From: Maratus speciosus
Taxonomy: Eukaryota > Arthropoda > Arachnida > Araneae > Salticidae
Direction of reading: 5' to 3'
Length of the DNA stretch: 64,000 nt
Assembly: GCA_963932465.1 (NCBI GenBank)
Contig: OZ010788.1
Location: 196,108,559-196,172,558, forward strand
Positions 34,745 to 46,681 of the stretch are shown piece by piece. A program made the position numbers and the translations under genes. The notes under the pieces are model-generated. The model saw only the letters and a list, made by a program, of their open reading frames with translations, made no database searches and was not told where the DNA came from. Numbering within the stretch: position 1 is the first letter of the stretch; each line of letters begins with the position of its first letter.

Positions 34745-34896
34745 TTGATTTATTTTTTATGCTGTTGGTTTGCTGCACATATTTTCTTAATCTTTAAAGC
34801 CGTCTTCCGTAGTTCAGATGTTACTGGCCTTACAATATCAGCTTCTTCGTGCTTCCCACTATCTATCATCAATAGCGCCAACTTTTCAAAAAATAT
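34745..34896 (-). CDS. Short coding-like frame, unrecognised
   Basis: About 50 codons on the minus strand read FFEKLALLMIDSGKHEEADI and then VRPVTSELRKTALKIKKICA, ending AANQQHKK and TAA. The composition is protein-like and the GC content is above the surrounding AT-rich DNA, as at 27251. A TGA lies just upstream in frame, next to a possible splice acceptor (ttttgAG). It might be a small exon or a transposon fragment. I do not recognise it. The longer plus-strand frame over the same bases (34688-35071) is less protein-like and is probably its shadow. Confidence 0.25.
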
Positions 34897-35736
34897 TGGA
34901 AGAGCTCAAAATGTTTTGGGTAAAATAACACATATATATATTTTTTTTCCCTCAGTGTATGTGGAGAAAGAGAGAGGGGAAGAACGAATGACTAAAGATG
35001 ATAATTCGAAATTAAATTATGTTTTTTCCAAGCAAATTTTAAATTATTATAATTTAATTATAATTTTATAAATAATTTTATTAAGTTGTATTCTTATAAA
35101 TTCTTTCTTATGAATACATTAATATATTTTTAATTAACATTGGAATTGATAACTATTCAAAGTTCAAAAACCTAAATGTCAAGAAAAGCATACATTTTAG
35201 ATACTCAAGTGCTTTATCAATGCAAGAAATTAAAACAGGTGGCAAAATATGCAGGAAATTTGTTTTGTGAGAAATTTAACTATACATCCGCTGAAGGTGT
35301 TTTCAGTGCTCCTGTAAGTCCAATATTGATGTCCTTACTATTTTTCAAATAGAATTATTTTGAGAACATTAATAAAACCAAGTTTTATTTCAGCGATTAA
35401 ATAAGTAAAAAAATTAATTACGAATTAAATCAATTGAAATTGGGTGGGCGGAGAGATCAAATTATCGGGTGGACTCGCGCCCCAAGGGCCCATATAAGTT
35501 GCCGCCACTGCCTTTTATGCTACAAGATGTAGCGTGGTGATAATTCATATATATATGAAATTTTTCAGAAGATTCCAAACTTTTATTCGCCTTGTTTGGG
35601 GTTTACATTCATCGGAAGATTTTGTTTTCCGTCTTACTGTAATCTGGAAACTGGGAGGAAAATATTTCGTGCAAATAAAGACATTTTTTAATTGTTGTCT
35701 TCTAGAGGTCGAAAGTAATTCGTATATCTGTGAACT
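34897..35736. other. No recognised feature
   Basis: AT-rich, with one GC-richer phrase around 35440-35510 (ggtggactcgcgccccaagg). No gene identified. Confidence 0.4.
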
Positions 35737-35740
35737 TTAA

Positions 35741-36461
35741 GGGGGTCCGGGACACTATTAAAAATATTTTTTATTTATTGAGTTAAAATTTTGAATTTTT
35801 TTGTGGTGGTTAAAAATGTTATTTGTAAACAAATTACATGATAAAACTTCTCATATATATTCTAAAAAAAAATCATTTTAAATTCATTTAAAAAGTGGGG
35901 TAATTTAAAATCGTTATAACTCGAAATATTATTTGTAGAATTTTTATGTTTTTTTTTTTTCATTTAAATAAACAGAAATATATAAGTTTTAATTTAGAAT
36001 CAGCATTTTTAAAAATATTAATTTTTAAAAGAATTAAAAATATTTAAAGTAAAAATTAAAAAAAAAATGGTGTAACTTTTTTTAAAAAATCATATTTTCA
36101 AGAGTAAATATTATTTTTCAATTTTCTAAATCGAAATTAAAGTAAAACAATTGAAAAAGACATGTTCCAAGTTTGAACCATTTATCTTTAACGGTTCTTG
36201 ACTTATAACGATTTAAGTACGAGAAATGGTGAAAAAAACCATCATGAAGAAAAACGCATTTTTACAAGAAGTCGTTTCCCCGACAACCATTGCTTGAAAG
36301 CTAAATTTTGAAGGCAAACCAAAACGAAAAACATAAAATATCTCGTTCTAATTAAGATAGAAACATGATTTAAAAGCCATTTTAAGCGGAAAAAACAGAG
36401 ATATTTGTATTGCAATATAAGTTTTTTAGAAAATTTGGAGATTTTTGTGTCCCAGACCCCC
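35741..36461. mobile_element. TTAA-flanked non-autonomous DNA transposon
   Basis: TTAA flanks both sides (35737-35740, 36462-36465). The left end gggggtccgggacac and the right end gtgtcccagaccccc are inverted copies with one difference. TTAA duplication points to piggyBac or Kolobok. There is no transposase. The interior is rich in A and T homopolymers. Frame 36242-36481 on the minus strand is incidental. Relative at 10288-11033. Confidence 0.8.
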
Positions 36462-36465
36462 TTAA

Positions 36466-37332
36466 ACCGATTCTTCTGCATTTTACAAGAGAAATTTTTA
36501 ATTTTCTCTTTAACATTTGATTTTTCTTAGTTAGTGTAATCTAAATAACTAGATTTCTCACAAAAGAATTTCATTTAAGTACTAATTTTACTTTTTATAC
36601 TTTGTAGCTAGTTCCATATTTCAAAGAGGGAATTCATAGCTCATACCACTTTCGTAATCTTAAAAAAACAATGTAAAACAAAAACAGGGAAATATTGGCG
36701 ATTAATTGTTACGCAAATATATTTTATAAGCAAACAAATAAGACAGTGAAACTCAAAAACTTCTAATCCAACAAAAAAAGTTTGACCCTAAAAGCTATTC
36801 CTAGTTTTCAGACCTTAATTTACTAATTAACTTAAAATATTGATTTTTCTTTAAACTCCTGAAATAAGGTTTCATACATAATTTTTGAGTTCATTTTTAA
36901 AATTCCGGGTGAAAAAAAAAACAGCTACGTCTTGGGGCAGGCAAATTGTATTAATGTTTTCAGACACGAGTAAGATAAATTATGCTAAATGAACACACCT
37001 GCCTTTGTCCTCTTCCGCCCTTTTATTGCAAAGTTTTACAGTTGTTTGATTTTCATGTATTTCATTTATGATTATGATTACATATTTAGATGTTTATTTA
37101 GCTATTATCTTTAAATTCGGATACAGAAAAAGGGAATTTTTACTGTGCGGTACCGGCGGCAGCATAAGTAACTTATTATTATTTTTTTAATAGAGCAATA
37201 GATTTTTATACTTTATTGATATTATTTGTGAACTTATTCATTATTATTACTTTTCCATAATGAAAACCTGAATAACAATCTTAAATTAATCAGTACTTTT
37301 TAGTATGATAATACTATTTAAAATACCAAAAA
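36466..37332. other. No recognised feature
   Basis: AT-rich spacer between two DNA transposons. Nothing recognised. Confidence 0.4.
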
Positions 37333-37334
37333 TA

Positions 37335-37877
37335 CACTATATAGCCAATAATCACAGGACACTTTCAATTTTAGACATTTTGTCGAATATTTAAATATAC
37401 ACTGGTCGGATTTTTCTGGAAATTCAGGACTATGAAGAATATGTTTGAATATTATTTCTTCTACATTTTGTCAAATTTTCTGGAACTGGCTTCAAATTTG
37501 GTAGAAAACACTGCATGGTATAAAGATAAAGCATGCAAGAATTTTTTGAACTTAAAAAAAAATCGATTTATCTCCATGAATATACGTGCTATTCTTACAC
37601 AAATGAATACACATATTGTATAATATGCACATATTCTTAAGCTATAGCGATAGATTATTTTGTGCATTTTATTTTACAGGGTGATCCCAAATATTATTAT
37701 TTTTCTTTGATTTTTTGTTGGTCCCCTAATTGTCCTTCTGATCAAACAGTCGTTGATAAATATGAAGTTAAACATATTCTTCATAATCCTCAAGTTCCAG
37801 AAAAATCCGACAAGTATATCAAGTATGGACAAAATGTCTAAAATTGAAAGTGTCCGGTGATTAATGGCTATCTAGTT
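37335..37877. mobile_element. Tc1-like non-autonomous element (CACTATATRGCC family)
   Basis: The left end cactatatagccaataatca and the right end (inverted aactagatagccattaatca) match, and symmetry continues through cggacactttcaattttaga and gaagaatatgttt, for arms of at least 110 bases. TA flanks both ends (37333-37334, 37878-37879). The tip and the ttttagac word are shared with the foldback at 15887-17458. Both overlapping frames at 37432-37667 are incidental. Confidence 0.8.
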
Positions 37878-38394
37878 TACTACTTTAAAATAACAATTGG
37901 GTAACATATATCAAATATTTTATGTTTAATGTTTTAATATGTATCGTGTATCATGTGTTAATTGCTATAATATTATAGAATTTGTAAATATTTGAATTAC
38001 TTACATGGGAAATATTATTTGCTACATAGAGACTATTAGGATTTTATGTCTAACAAATATAAAAGCGGATTTTCTAAATTATCTATAGTCAGAAAGTTCC
38101 TTTAAAACAAGTATATTTTAAATTGAATGTCTTAAAAAGTCTTCGTTTAAAACGCTTATTGAAGGGGATGAAAACTGAATAAAATATGATATTAAGTACT
38201 TTATTTGTAATGTTAAAATTGCTGAAATATTACAGTTTTCTGTGTATTATAATTATTTATTTATGAAATTTATTACAAGGATTACAGACTTTTAATCAAA
38301 CAAACATAAATGTACTTTTCAAAATATTTATATTGAGAAAAATAAATCAATATTTTGGTAGAAATGCCTTTCAAAGTTTATGTTTAAAGAAATT

Positions 38395-38700
38395 CTCCTT
38401 CTACAGTTTTGTCTAGTCATTACTATCCCTGCTAATTCTCTAGGTTCAGACACATATTCTGCTTTGAATTTTGCAAAAATTTGACAAAACCGTAGTACCC
38501 TAAATAAATAAACCATTCACTCAAGCAGACGAAGTTTAAACAAAAGGAATTCTTTTGTGAGCCGCTCGAACTGTTGAACGGCTTCCACTTCTTAATTCAG
38601 TTTACTTTCCAGAGAATTTGAGACAGACAATCGGAAAAAGAGATGCCATCACATAGATTTGCCCTGGTAAAGTTTAAAAGCGTTTACATCAATATATACT
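38395..38700. repeat. Dispersed repeat B, copy 3
   Basis: Same family as 24785-25090 and 26270-26560: gtaccctaaataaataaacc, attcactcaagcag, ggaattcttttgtgagcc, gaacggcttc, agagatgccatcaca. Confidence 0.7.
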
Positions 38701-40559
38701 TGTTTCTCCTTGGATTGAATCAGACTTTAAAGATAACAGATTTGTTCAGCTTGCTAGTGATTTGATTTCTTGTTTAGGGGTCACCTTATAAGTTTTCAGC
38801 TACAGGGCTGTTTTCTTTTAAATAAAAGTATATTGATAACTCCTTTCTAACTTATTTATGAGGCAGACCACCCTCGTTGCACCAATAGACCTGAAAAAAA
38901 GGATAAGAAGTTTGACTTTTTTTTAAATCCAAAACTAACTGCTTTTCGCACGAAATATTTTTACCAAATATTTTTTACCGTCCCGCCACCTAAACTCCTT
39001 CTTACGCTCCAGGATAATCCTGCGTTTTATATAACTTATTTCACTTTAACCCGTAAATTTAGTTTAAATTCTTGTGAATTTTCAGGATAGAATATGTTGA
39101 ACAAACATTAGCAATGTAACTCAAAATTATTTTAAAAAATAAAATACATCATTTTTTGACTAGACAATGGAGCATCAGTTCTGGCAACAAGAGCCTCGAA
39201 CAAGAACAAGGTTATTTCTAGTCCCAGAATTCGAAAATTTGAGCTAAATTTGATTTGGTTCTAGAACAGAAATTCGGTTCTCGACCTGTGAGAAGGTTGT
39301 TGTTAAATAAATCAAATATTTAAAAAATGACTTAATGTAATTTTGTTGTTGTTGGAGGCGAAGCGCACATAAATGAAGTACGGTGATTGCAGTATTAATC
39401 AAAATTCATTCATTTTGAGATTCCTTTATGTGCGCTTCTTCTTATTCTTCTTCTTTCCATCCTTTTTTGCTTTCTTATGGATGATTGCAATTTTTGTTAA
39501 ACTACTTTTATTAATATATTACAAAATTTATATTGCATCATGTAACGTTCTGTAGTGTAATATATTTTTATATTCTAATTTATTCTATTTTGCAATGTAT
39601 TATGTGAAACAGGTAAATATACAGAGTAACTTCGGAAATAGAAAGCAATTGCAAATAATCACCTTTTCGTTATTTCTTATGATAGAGTTTGATTCGGCTC
39701 TTGAACAGTTCATTTGAACGAATTGTGTTCGATAATTGTGGTGACACTTTATATAAATTTATAATGAAATTATGTGTTTTTATTTTATGTAAAAATTAAT
39801 AATATTTACTAGAGTTCTATTGTTCAAATCATTCTCCAAACTTTTTTTCGGAAATAACTTGTTTCATACAATTTAAGAAAGTATACACAACTTGTTCATT
39901 TTCATATTAAGCATCTTCTTGTAATCAAGGATATATACTATAGTGTATACACGTTGAGCCAATATTTTATTACTTTCGTGACTAAATCCATTTCCTTCAC
40001 AATTGCGGTGGACATGTAAGTTGGAAAAGTTTTCCATTCTGCAAAATTTGCACGATTAAGATGGAATTACAGCACTTACTTCTGGATGCAGGGATAAAAA
40101 AGGTGCATAAAAGTATAAAACCCTTAAGAATGAAGACGTAGGATGAGGTTTGGAGGATTGGATTCTTTTACCTCCTCCTACAATCCACCCCTCTTCTGTG
40201 GTCACAAATGGGCATATAGCATAATAAATGGATTTTCCGTATAACTACACTTATGAAACTGTTTGTATAGCAAGAAACACATAGGACAGACCCATTAGTG
40301 GAATAAAAAGCAACATGAATTTTTGCGATATGTGCCACTTTTCTTGCGGGTGAGCGATATGTGTATATATTTTTTTTTTTTTTGAAAACTTTAATTGATA
40401 AAATAAATCTTTCTGAATATGTATTTTAAATTTTATAATAATTAAAAGTCAATTAGTTGTAGAGTGACTGCAATTCTTATAAAGGTCACTTGAAAGGTCC
40501 TGAGCCCTACATTTTCGATGTTTTAGAAAGTTTCTATGAACCTGTAAATACATACATAC
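38701..40559. other. Long stretch without a recognised gene
   Basis: 39359-39430 contains a short inverted repeat (gaagcgcacataaatga / ctttatgtgcgcttc). 39190-39290 has repeated gttctagaac/cgagaac words of unknown meaning. Poly-T at about 40371-40383. Frames here are short and resemble no family. Confidence 0.4.
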
Positions 40560-40870
40560 AGTAGAACCCTGATAATACAAACAAATCGGAGCTGCTCCCT
40601 GTTAAGATTAGCAAAAATTTCGGATTATTCGAAATTCCTATTTGAATAGAACTCTTCGATTCCAAACGTCAGAATGACTCTGATGATACTGATCTTGGAG
40701 ATATCGATATGGAAGGTAATGCTCACATTCTAGTACTTCAAATGTAGTGTAAATAGCACTTTGCTTATGTAGAACAGCATTCAGATGCATCGTCAAATAA
40801 CATTGAGCATAATTTGAGCGATTCATGGGAGGTTAGCGTAAGATTGCTCCATTATCCAGATTCATATCGC
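40560..40870. mobile_element. Possible pogo/Tigger-like relic
   Basis: cagtagaaccctgataatac preceded by TA resembles the terminal repeat of pogo/Tigger elements. A phrase near 40850 (ccattatccagattc) could be part of the opposite end. Between them, one plus-strand frame reads NDSDDTDLGDIDMEG, an acidic stretch like the C-terminal tails of pogo-type transposases. Very degenerate and short. Confidence 0.3.
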
Positions 40871-41403
40871 TTCGTTAAGCAAGTCTAAAAATTTCTTCAT
40901 GCCAAAAATGCATTAAATATATATATTAATAAGTTCATTAAAACGATTCAGTATGTTGAGAATGTTTTTTCCTATTATTTGTTTCAAAATAATACAAAAA
41001 TATTATGCTAAAAATATTTTTAGACTTTTAATGCACTTTTTTTATTCTATTTCCAGGACTCATTTCATTTGTTGTTGTTTTTTTAAGACTTCAAATAAAT
41101 TTTGGTTATTTTTTTTTCTTTAGATTTTTGATCTTGCAGAATTCGCAGTGGAATTCGACTGTACTTAAGAGAAATTTGTTTTTAACCCTGTACTATCCCA
41201 AAAGTATGAAATATTGATTTATTATCAATATTTGGGTAAAACATTGATTGAAAAATTCCCTAGGCATCATACATCAAATCGTTCTCGGCTATAAAGCAAA
41301 ATACTTTCACTTTATGCGGAAACATACATCACATAAGAGTGAGATAATCGATATTAATTCTATATATTGGGGAGTGGGTATCAAAACGGAATTTTCTCAT
41401 ACG
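40871..41403. other. No recognised feature
   Basis: AT-rich spacer. The frame beginning at 41248 runs into the left terminus of the next element and is not a gene. Confidence 0.4.
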
Positions 41404-41405
41404 TA

Positions 41406-42488
41406 CAGTCGTGAGAAAAAAAAAAAGCAAACACCCCCTACTAACTCCTCAACCAATTATCGTAGACGAAAGTTACTGGTACCGGACGATTGAAAATAAA
41501 GTCTACTTTTAAATGATGTATATAAAATTTGCTTAGGGGGCCATCTACATATTAAAACGAATCCAAATTTCATTTTTTTCATTGCCAAACCCCAGATTTA
41601 ATTAGATATTTCAAATCTTCGGTTCAAACTATGCCTAGAAACCAAATTTCAAGTCAATTGAATAATAAGTTTTTGAATTATATACATTCAAATTTAGTGC
41701 TTCTCATGTTAAATTACATTTTCATATTTTTATTTATATCTCCTGAAATTATGCTCCTAATGGGCTAATTTTTTGTGTAGCAATAATACTAATATACCCA
41801 AACATAAATACGTTAAATTTGCAATTTTTATATTTTTATGATATGAATTATGAATTATGTAATTAATATTCGAAAAAATTATGAATTGCAACCTACAATT
41901 TTTTTGATGGATTTAGATTTATTAAGTCCTGCTTTATGGAAATCCAAAATTTCACATTTTTCTTCCAAGTAGTTTTCAAATTATGCTTTTAAAAAACGGC
42001 AAAATCATGGTTTAAGGGTGATGATGATAGAAGTGACTAGATATTTTGAAATTTCTTATGCTGCCATGTAATCTAGCAGACTTTAATTACTGCTTGAGTG
42101 TCGCTTAAGGTGCTTTGATTAATAAGGGGTCTCTCGGTTAACAATCGAGTACCGAACTTCAATTTGGATACAGCCCTTAAAATACGCTCGTTTTAAAATA
42201 ATTAATTTCTTGGAAACTTATCGTACGAATTGCATAAAAATTTGTTTTTAGGCTAATTGAAGGCTGTAGAGTTCATTTATGCTGTTAGAATTGGGTACTG
42301 CTATTGAAAAAAACAAAGTTATGGTTCGTTATGATATGTAGATGGCTCTCTAAGCAAATTGTATATACATCATTTAAAAGTAGACTTTATTTCCAATCGT
42401 TCGGTACCAGTAAGTTTCTTCTACGATAACTTGTTGAGGAGTTAGTAGGGGGTGTTTACTTCTTTTTTTCCACGACTGTACAATTCTT
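41406..42488. mobile_element. Tc1/mariner-like non-autonomous element with long inverted ends
   Basis: The terminus is cagtcgtgagaaaaa on the left and, inverted, cagtcgtggaaaaaaa on the right, flanked by TA (41404-41405, 42489-42490). The arms continue for about 155 bases: aaacaccccctactaactcc, tcaaccaattatcgtaga, ggtaccggacgattg, agtctacttttaaatgatgt. Weaker inverted similarity extends further inward. No transposase frame is present. Confidence 0.85.
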
Positions 42489-42490
42489 TA

Positions 42491-43079
42491 ATTGTGGTAG
42501 TTAAATCTTTTAAGAAATGCACATCAAATTTAGGGCGCAAAAAAACAGAGGAATCAGGTCCATGGACCGACTGGTCTAAGCTCGAATCATGCTTTCCTTC
42601 TTTATCTAAATTGCATTGCCTTTAAAATTCGTTTGGAAGTAAGCCAAGCATTGATTTTAAAGTAGAAACAGGTCATTGAAAACAAAAGCTCCAGGCATTT
42701 CATCCTTTTATTTAATTACATGACACTCTTCTATCTTTTGAGAAAAAAAATTGTTCATATGTATCGCGATAAAGAGATAGAAAATTGAATAGATTATATT
42801 CGATTTGCATAACATGTTTGGATAAACATGAATAGCACTGAAACAGAAAGCTGGCAATTTTTCATCAAACATAATAAAAAAAAAGAGCTACATAAATACT
42901 GTATGGAAAGGAATGTTATCTTTCGAAAATACATAAAGTATTTTATTAAAAACAAAACATTAAAAAAAGGTGTTTGGTCTACCGAAAAAACAAATAAAAA
43001 TTATGATAATGAAATACATTATCAAGAAAATAAAAGTAAGGGATGCGTGTGTAACTAAGGAAAAAATCTGATTTTATGA
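42491..43079. other. No recognised feature
   Basis: AT-rich. The 76-codon frame at 42828-43058 is lysine- and asparagine-rich, as expected by chance here, and resembles no family. Confidence 0.4.
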
Positions 43080-43156
43080 ATTAGACGGAAAGGTGGGCTG
43101 TCAAAACGAACGTCAGTAAAAACAGTGAAACTTGAAGAAAGTCTTATTTTTCAATG

Positions 43157-43189
<33 letters not shown>

Positions 43190-43347
43190 CACCAGTAAAA
43201 ACAACAAAATTTGAAGAAATTCTATTTTCTATGAACTTTTTTTTTTAACAATTAGTTAATTTTACGGGTGTAACTGTCAGATATAATGTTAGTTGATCAT
43301 TCTACAAAAAACTACGATTTTTTTTAACAACCTTTTGACGTTACTGA
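43080..43347. repeat. Left remnant of the 100-base satellite
   Basis: Contains the satellite words gaacgtcagtaaaaa, ttttttttaacaa and gattttacgggtgtaactgt, then cagatataatg. A poly-A run of about 30 bases is included (43160-43189). The array breaks off at TGA (43345-43347), where the Academ-like element begins, and resumes at 50038. Confidence 0.7.
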
Positions 43348-43805
43348 TAGTCCAATCAAAATAGACATATAACATAGCCAAAACTGGCGGAAGGCTGAAA
43401 ATTTGCAGAAACCTTTAAGATATCATTCTAAATGAAATTCCAAAAATCTTAATCGATCTGGATGGAGCAAAAAAAATTATTCAAGGTCAAAGGTCAAAGG
43501 TAAAAAAAAAATTCGTTATTTCCAGATATCTGGTAAACGGCAGGTTTTATCGTAAAAATAGTTGTTATAAAAATAAAAAATCTTGGAATTTTCTACAAAA
43601 AAGATCTTTGCACCTCCCCCCCCCCCCCCCCGTTTGTGAGATGTTGCGATTTCAAAAATTGTAAAAATCTAAAATTTTCATATTTTGCATAATATCTACA
43701 TTTTCTAAATGCAGTGCATGTTATTAGCTGTTGACTAGAATAAATATAATAAAATTAATATATAATAAAATTAAATATGATAAGGTCAAAGGTTCAAGAT
43801 TAAGG
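43348..43805. repeat. Outer left terminal inverted repeat of the Academ-like element
   Basis: Inverted match to 49600-50037 over its whole length: aacatagccaaaactggcgg, tgaaattccaaaaatctta, ggtcaaaggtcaaaggta, atatctggtaaacggcaggt, gtttgtgagatgttgcgatt, atgcagtgcatgttattagc. A poly-C run at about 43614-43631 is the most variable part. Confidence 0.85.
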
Positions 43806-43870
43806 TCAAAATAGACATATAACATAGCCAAAACTGGAGGAGAGCTGAAAATTTGCAAAAGCCTTTAAGA

Positions 43871-46161
43871 TAGGGATGCACAACCTGTGGCTCGCCATGG
43901 GTTAACTTGTGGCCCGCGATCAGAATTTATGTAATTTCTTCGTTTTTTTTACACAATTTCGTCAATTTATAATTGTAAAAATTGCAATTGTTTCTCCATA
44001 AGTCGCAGGAAAAGATCGCGAATTTTGTCAATTTGCTCAGGGAAGAAATTACAAATTTTATCAGAGCCAATTAAGAATCGCTAATTTTGTTGATCGAGTT
44101 CGGGTAAAATCGCGAAATTTATCGATGAGTAGAAGAAAAATCTCAAATTTCGTTGATCAACTGGGGAAAAATCTCTAGTTTTGTCAGATTACCGGGGAAA
44201 AAAATCGCGAATTTCGACAATTTACCGCTGAAAAAATTGCAAATTTCATCAGAGTCAGTTAAAAATCGGGAATTTTGTTGATCGGACGCGTCAAAAATTG
44301 CGAATTTTTTTGATTATGTAATCCTTGATCGGTTGCTGAAAAATTGCGAGTTTTGTTAGTTGATCGTGAGAAAAAAGCGGAATTTTGTCAATTTGCCGCG
44401 GGAAAAATTACAAATTTCGTCAGAGTCAGTTAAGAATCGCAAATTTCGTTTACCGGGCCCGTTAAATTTTCGAATTTTGTTGATCGCGAATTTCATCGAC
44501 TCGGCGTGGAAAATTCTCAAATTTCTTTAATCGGGCACAGAAAAATCGCGAATTTTGTCGATGAGGTACGGAAAAATTGCAAATTTTGTTGACCCGCTGC
44601 GGAAAAATCGTGAACTTCGTCAGTTTATCGCGAGAAAAATGTCGAATTTCATACATTTGTCGCGTAAAAATTAGAAATTTCTTCTGAGTCAGTTAAGAAT
44701 CGCGAATGTTCTTGATCGGACGCGGAAAAATCGCGAATTTTGTCGAGGAGCTGCGGAAAAATTGCAAACTTTCTTAATCGGGTATGGAAAAAGTGCGAGT
44801 TTCGCCAGCTTATTGCGGAAAAAATTACAAATTTCATCAGAGTCAGTTAACAATCACGAATTTTGTTAATCGGGCACAGTAAAATCGCGAATTTTGTCAG
44901 TGAGGTACAAAAATTGCAAATTTCGTTGATCGACTTAGGAAAAATCACGATTTTGTCAATCTGTCGCGAAAAAAAATCACGAATTTTCACAATTGATAGA
45001 AAAAATTACAAATTTTGTCAATTGGTCGCAAAAATATTGCGAAATTTGTCAATTGCTCGTGAAAAAATATCGTGAATTTTCCCAAAAATTCGCGAACTTC
45101 GTGAATAGCACAGGGAAAAAATTACAAAATTTGAGTGTCGGCCCCAAAAAATATCATGAAATAGAAATTCATTGGTTGCAGGAAAAAATCGCAAATTTCA
45201 TCCATTTTGCACGTAAAAGAAATCGCAATTTTCGCCAATTTATTGCGTGAAAAAAAATCGCAAATTACATCAATGTATATCAGGGGGGAAATGTATATCA
45301 CTGGAAAAAAATTGCACATATTGTCAATCTGTCTCGTAAAATATCGCAAAATTCGCCAATCACTCATGAAAAAAAAATCGCGAATTTTGTCAATCGTTCA
45401 TGGAAAAAACTCGCTAATTTCGAAGGTCGCTCGCAGAACAAAAAAGTCGCGAAATAATTTGATCGGGAGCGGAAAAAATCGCAATTTTCATTGATCCGTT
45501 GTGGAAAAAAAATCGCGAAATTTGAAAATTTATCACTGAAAAAAAATTGCGAATTGTGTCAATTTATCGCAGGTATCGCAAATTCGTTGTTTGAAAAGAT
45601 TGCAAATTATGCCAATCGTCAGTGGAAAATTACCGCGAAATCTGCCAATCGGTTTTGATAAAAAATCGCGAATTTCGTCAATCATCACTTGATTGACAGA
45701 AGAAGAAAAACGAGTTTTATTAATAGTCCGCAGTAAAAATGGCATAATTAGTCCATTAGGCCTTGTTATTTTAAAAATAAGTTTCATTTTATTTTAAATG
45801 AAGTTATTCTTCAATAATTTTTTTTTTATATAATTTTCAATAACATTCAATTACTTAGAAATTTTGTGTATTTTTTTTCTTCAAGTTACCATTTGTCAAG
45901 AACGAACTGTTAATCTTCATAAAGTGTTGAATGGTTATTCATACAGATGCAAAGAAGCCCTGCATTCCTTCATACAATTATTTATTTCCGTTTGTTTATT
46001 TTTATTATAGACAAAAAATAATTATTGATCAAGAATAAAGACTTATTACCCCCCCAACCTACCTCCCCGATATAGAATTTTCTCTGTGTTACTGATGTGG
46101 CCCTCGACAACCCAAACATTTTTGTAAGTGGCCCTTCTCTTAAAAAAGTTGTGCACCCCTA
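43871..46161. mobile_element. hAT-type non-autonomous element carrying a minisatellite
   Basis: The 8-bp target duplication CTTTAAGA is at 43863-43870 and 46162-46169. Terminal inverted repeats are tagggatgcacaac and gttgtgcacccccta-like gttgtgcacccct plus a. Subterminal cctgtggctcgcc and gtggcccgcgatc on the left, and gtggccctcgac and agtggcccttctc on the right, are typical of hAT elements. No transposase is present. Almost the whole interior (44000-45720) is a tandem repeat. Confidence 0.9.
44000..45720. repeat. Minisatellite of about 31-base units inside the hAT element
   Basis: The core unit is gaaaaatcgcgaattttgtc followed by aatttgccgcg, with many variants. About 50 copies fit the 1.7 kb. 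Longer periodicity is seen in the left half, where cagagtcagttaagaatcgc-type variants return at about 44240, 44420, 44685 and 44840. Eight overlapping open frames on both strands (44462-45787) arise because units lack frequent stops. They are not genes. Confidence 0.9.
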
Positions 46162-46681
46162 CTTTAAGATATCATTCTAAATGAAATTCCAAAAATCTCA
46201 ATCGATCTGGCTGGAGCAAAAAATTTTATTCAAGGTCAAAGGTCAAAGGAAAAAAAAATCGGTTTTTGCAGATATCTGATAAACGGCAGGTTTTGTCGTA
46301 AAAATATTTGTTATAAAAATTGAAAATCTTGGAATTTTCGACAAAAAAGATCTTTGCACCCCACCCACCCCCCCACCCCCGTTTGTGAGATGTTGCGATT
46401 TCAAAAATTGTAAAAATCTAAAATTTTCATATTTTGCATAATATCTACACTTTCTAAATGCAATGCATATTATTAGCTGTTGAATGGAATAAATATAAGT
46501 AGATATAATAAAATTAAATATAATAAGGTCAAAGGTCAAAGATACAAAAAATTAGATATCTGTTAAATGGTAAGCTTTTCTTGTAAACATGGTTATTATA
46601 AAAATTAAAGTTTATTATAAAAATTGAAAATTTCTACATAAAAGGTCTTTACACTTTTAATAATTTTAGCTTACTTATTAA

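Larger units (their letters stand above)
43806..46560. repeat. Second, tandem copy of the left terminal repeat, interrupted by the hAT element
   Basis: 43806-43870 restarts the terminus (gtcaaaatagacatataaca, then aaaactggaggagagctg). After the hAT element it continues at 46162 (ctttaagatatcattctaaa) to about 46540. A third partial unit follows at 46521-46660 (aaggtcaaaggtcaaag, agatatctgttaaatggtaa). The right end has only one copy, so the left end has grown by tandem duplication. Confidence 0.8.

Noticed and set aside
34688..35071. 127-codon plus-strand frame
   Set aside because: Its first part is hydrophobic and the rest low-complexity, with no motif. The minus strand of 34745-34896 looks more like coding sequence.
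44000..45720. CRISPR-like array of about 31-base repeats
   Set aside because: There are no unique spacers of constant length. Units abut and vary, the sequence is eukaryotic, and the array sits inside an hAT-type element.
44462..45787. Eight overlapping open frames of 60-95 codons on both strands
   Set aside because: They lie in the minisatellite of the hAT element. Frames stay open because the unit repeats, and translations are themselves repetitive.
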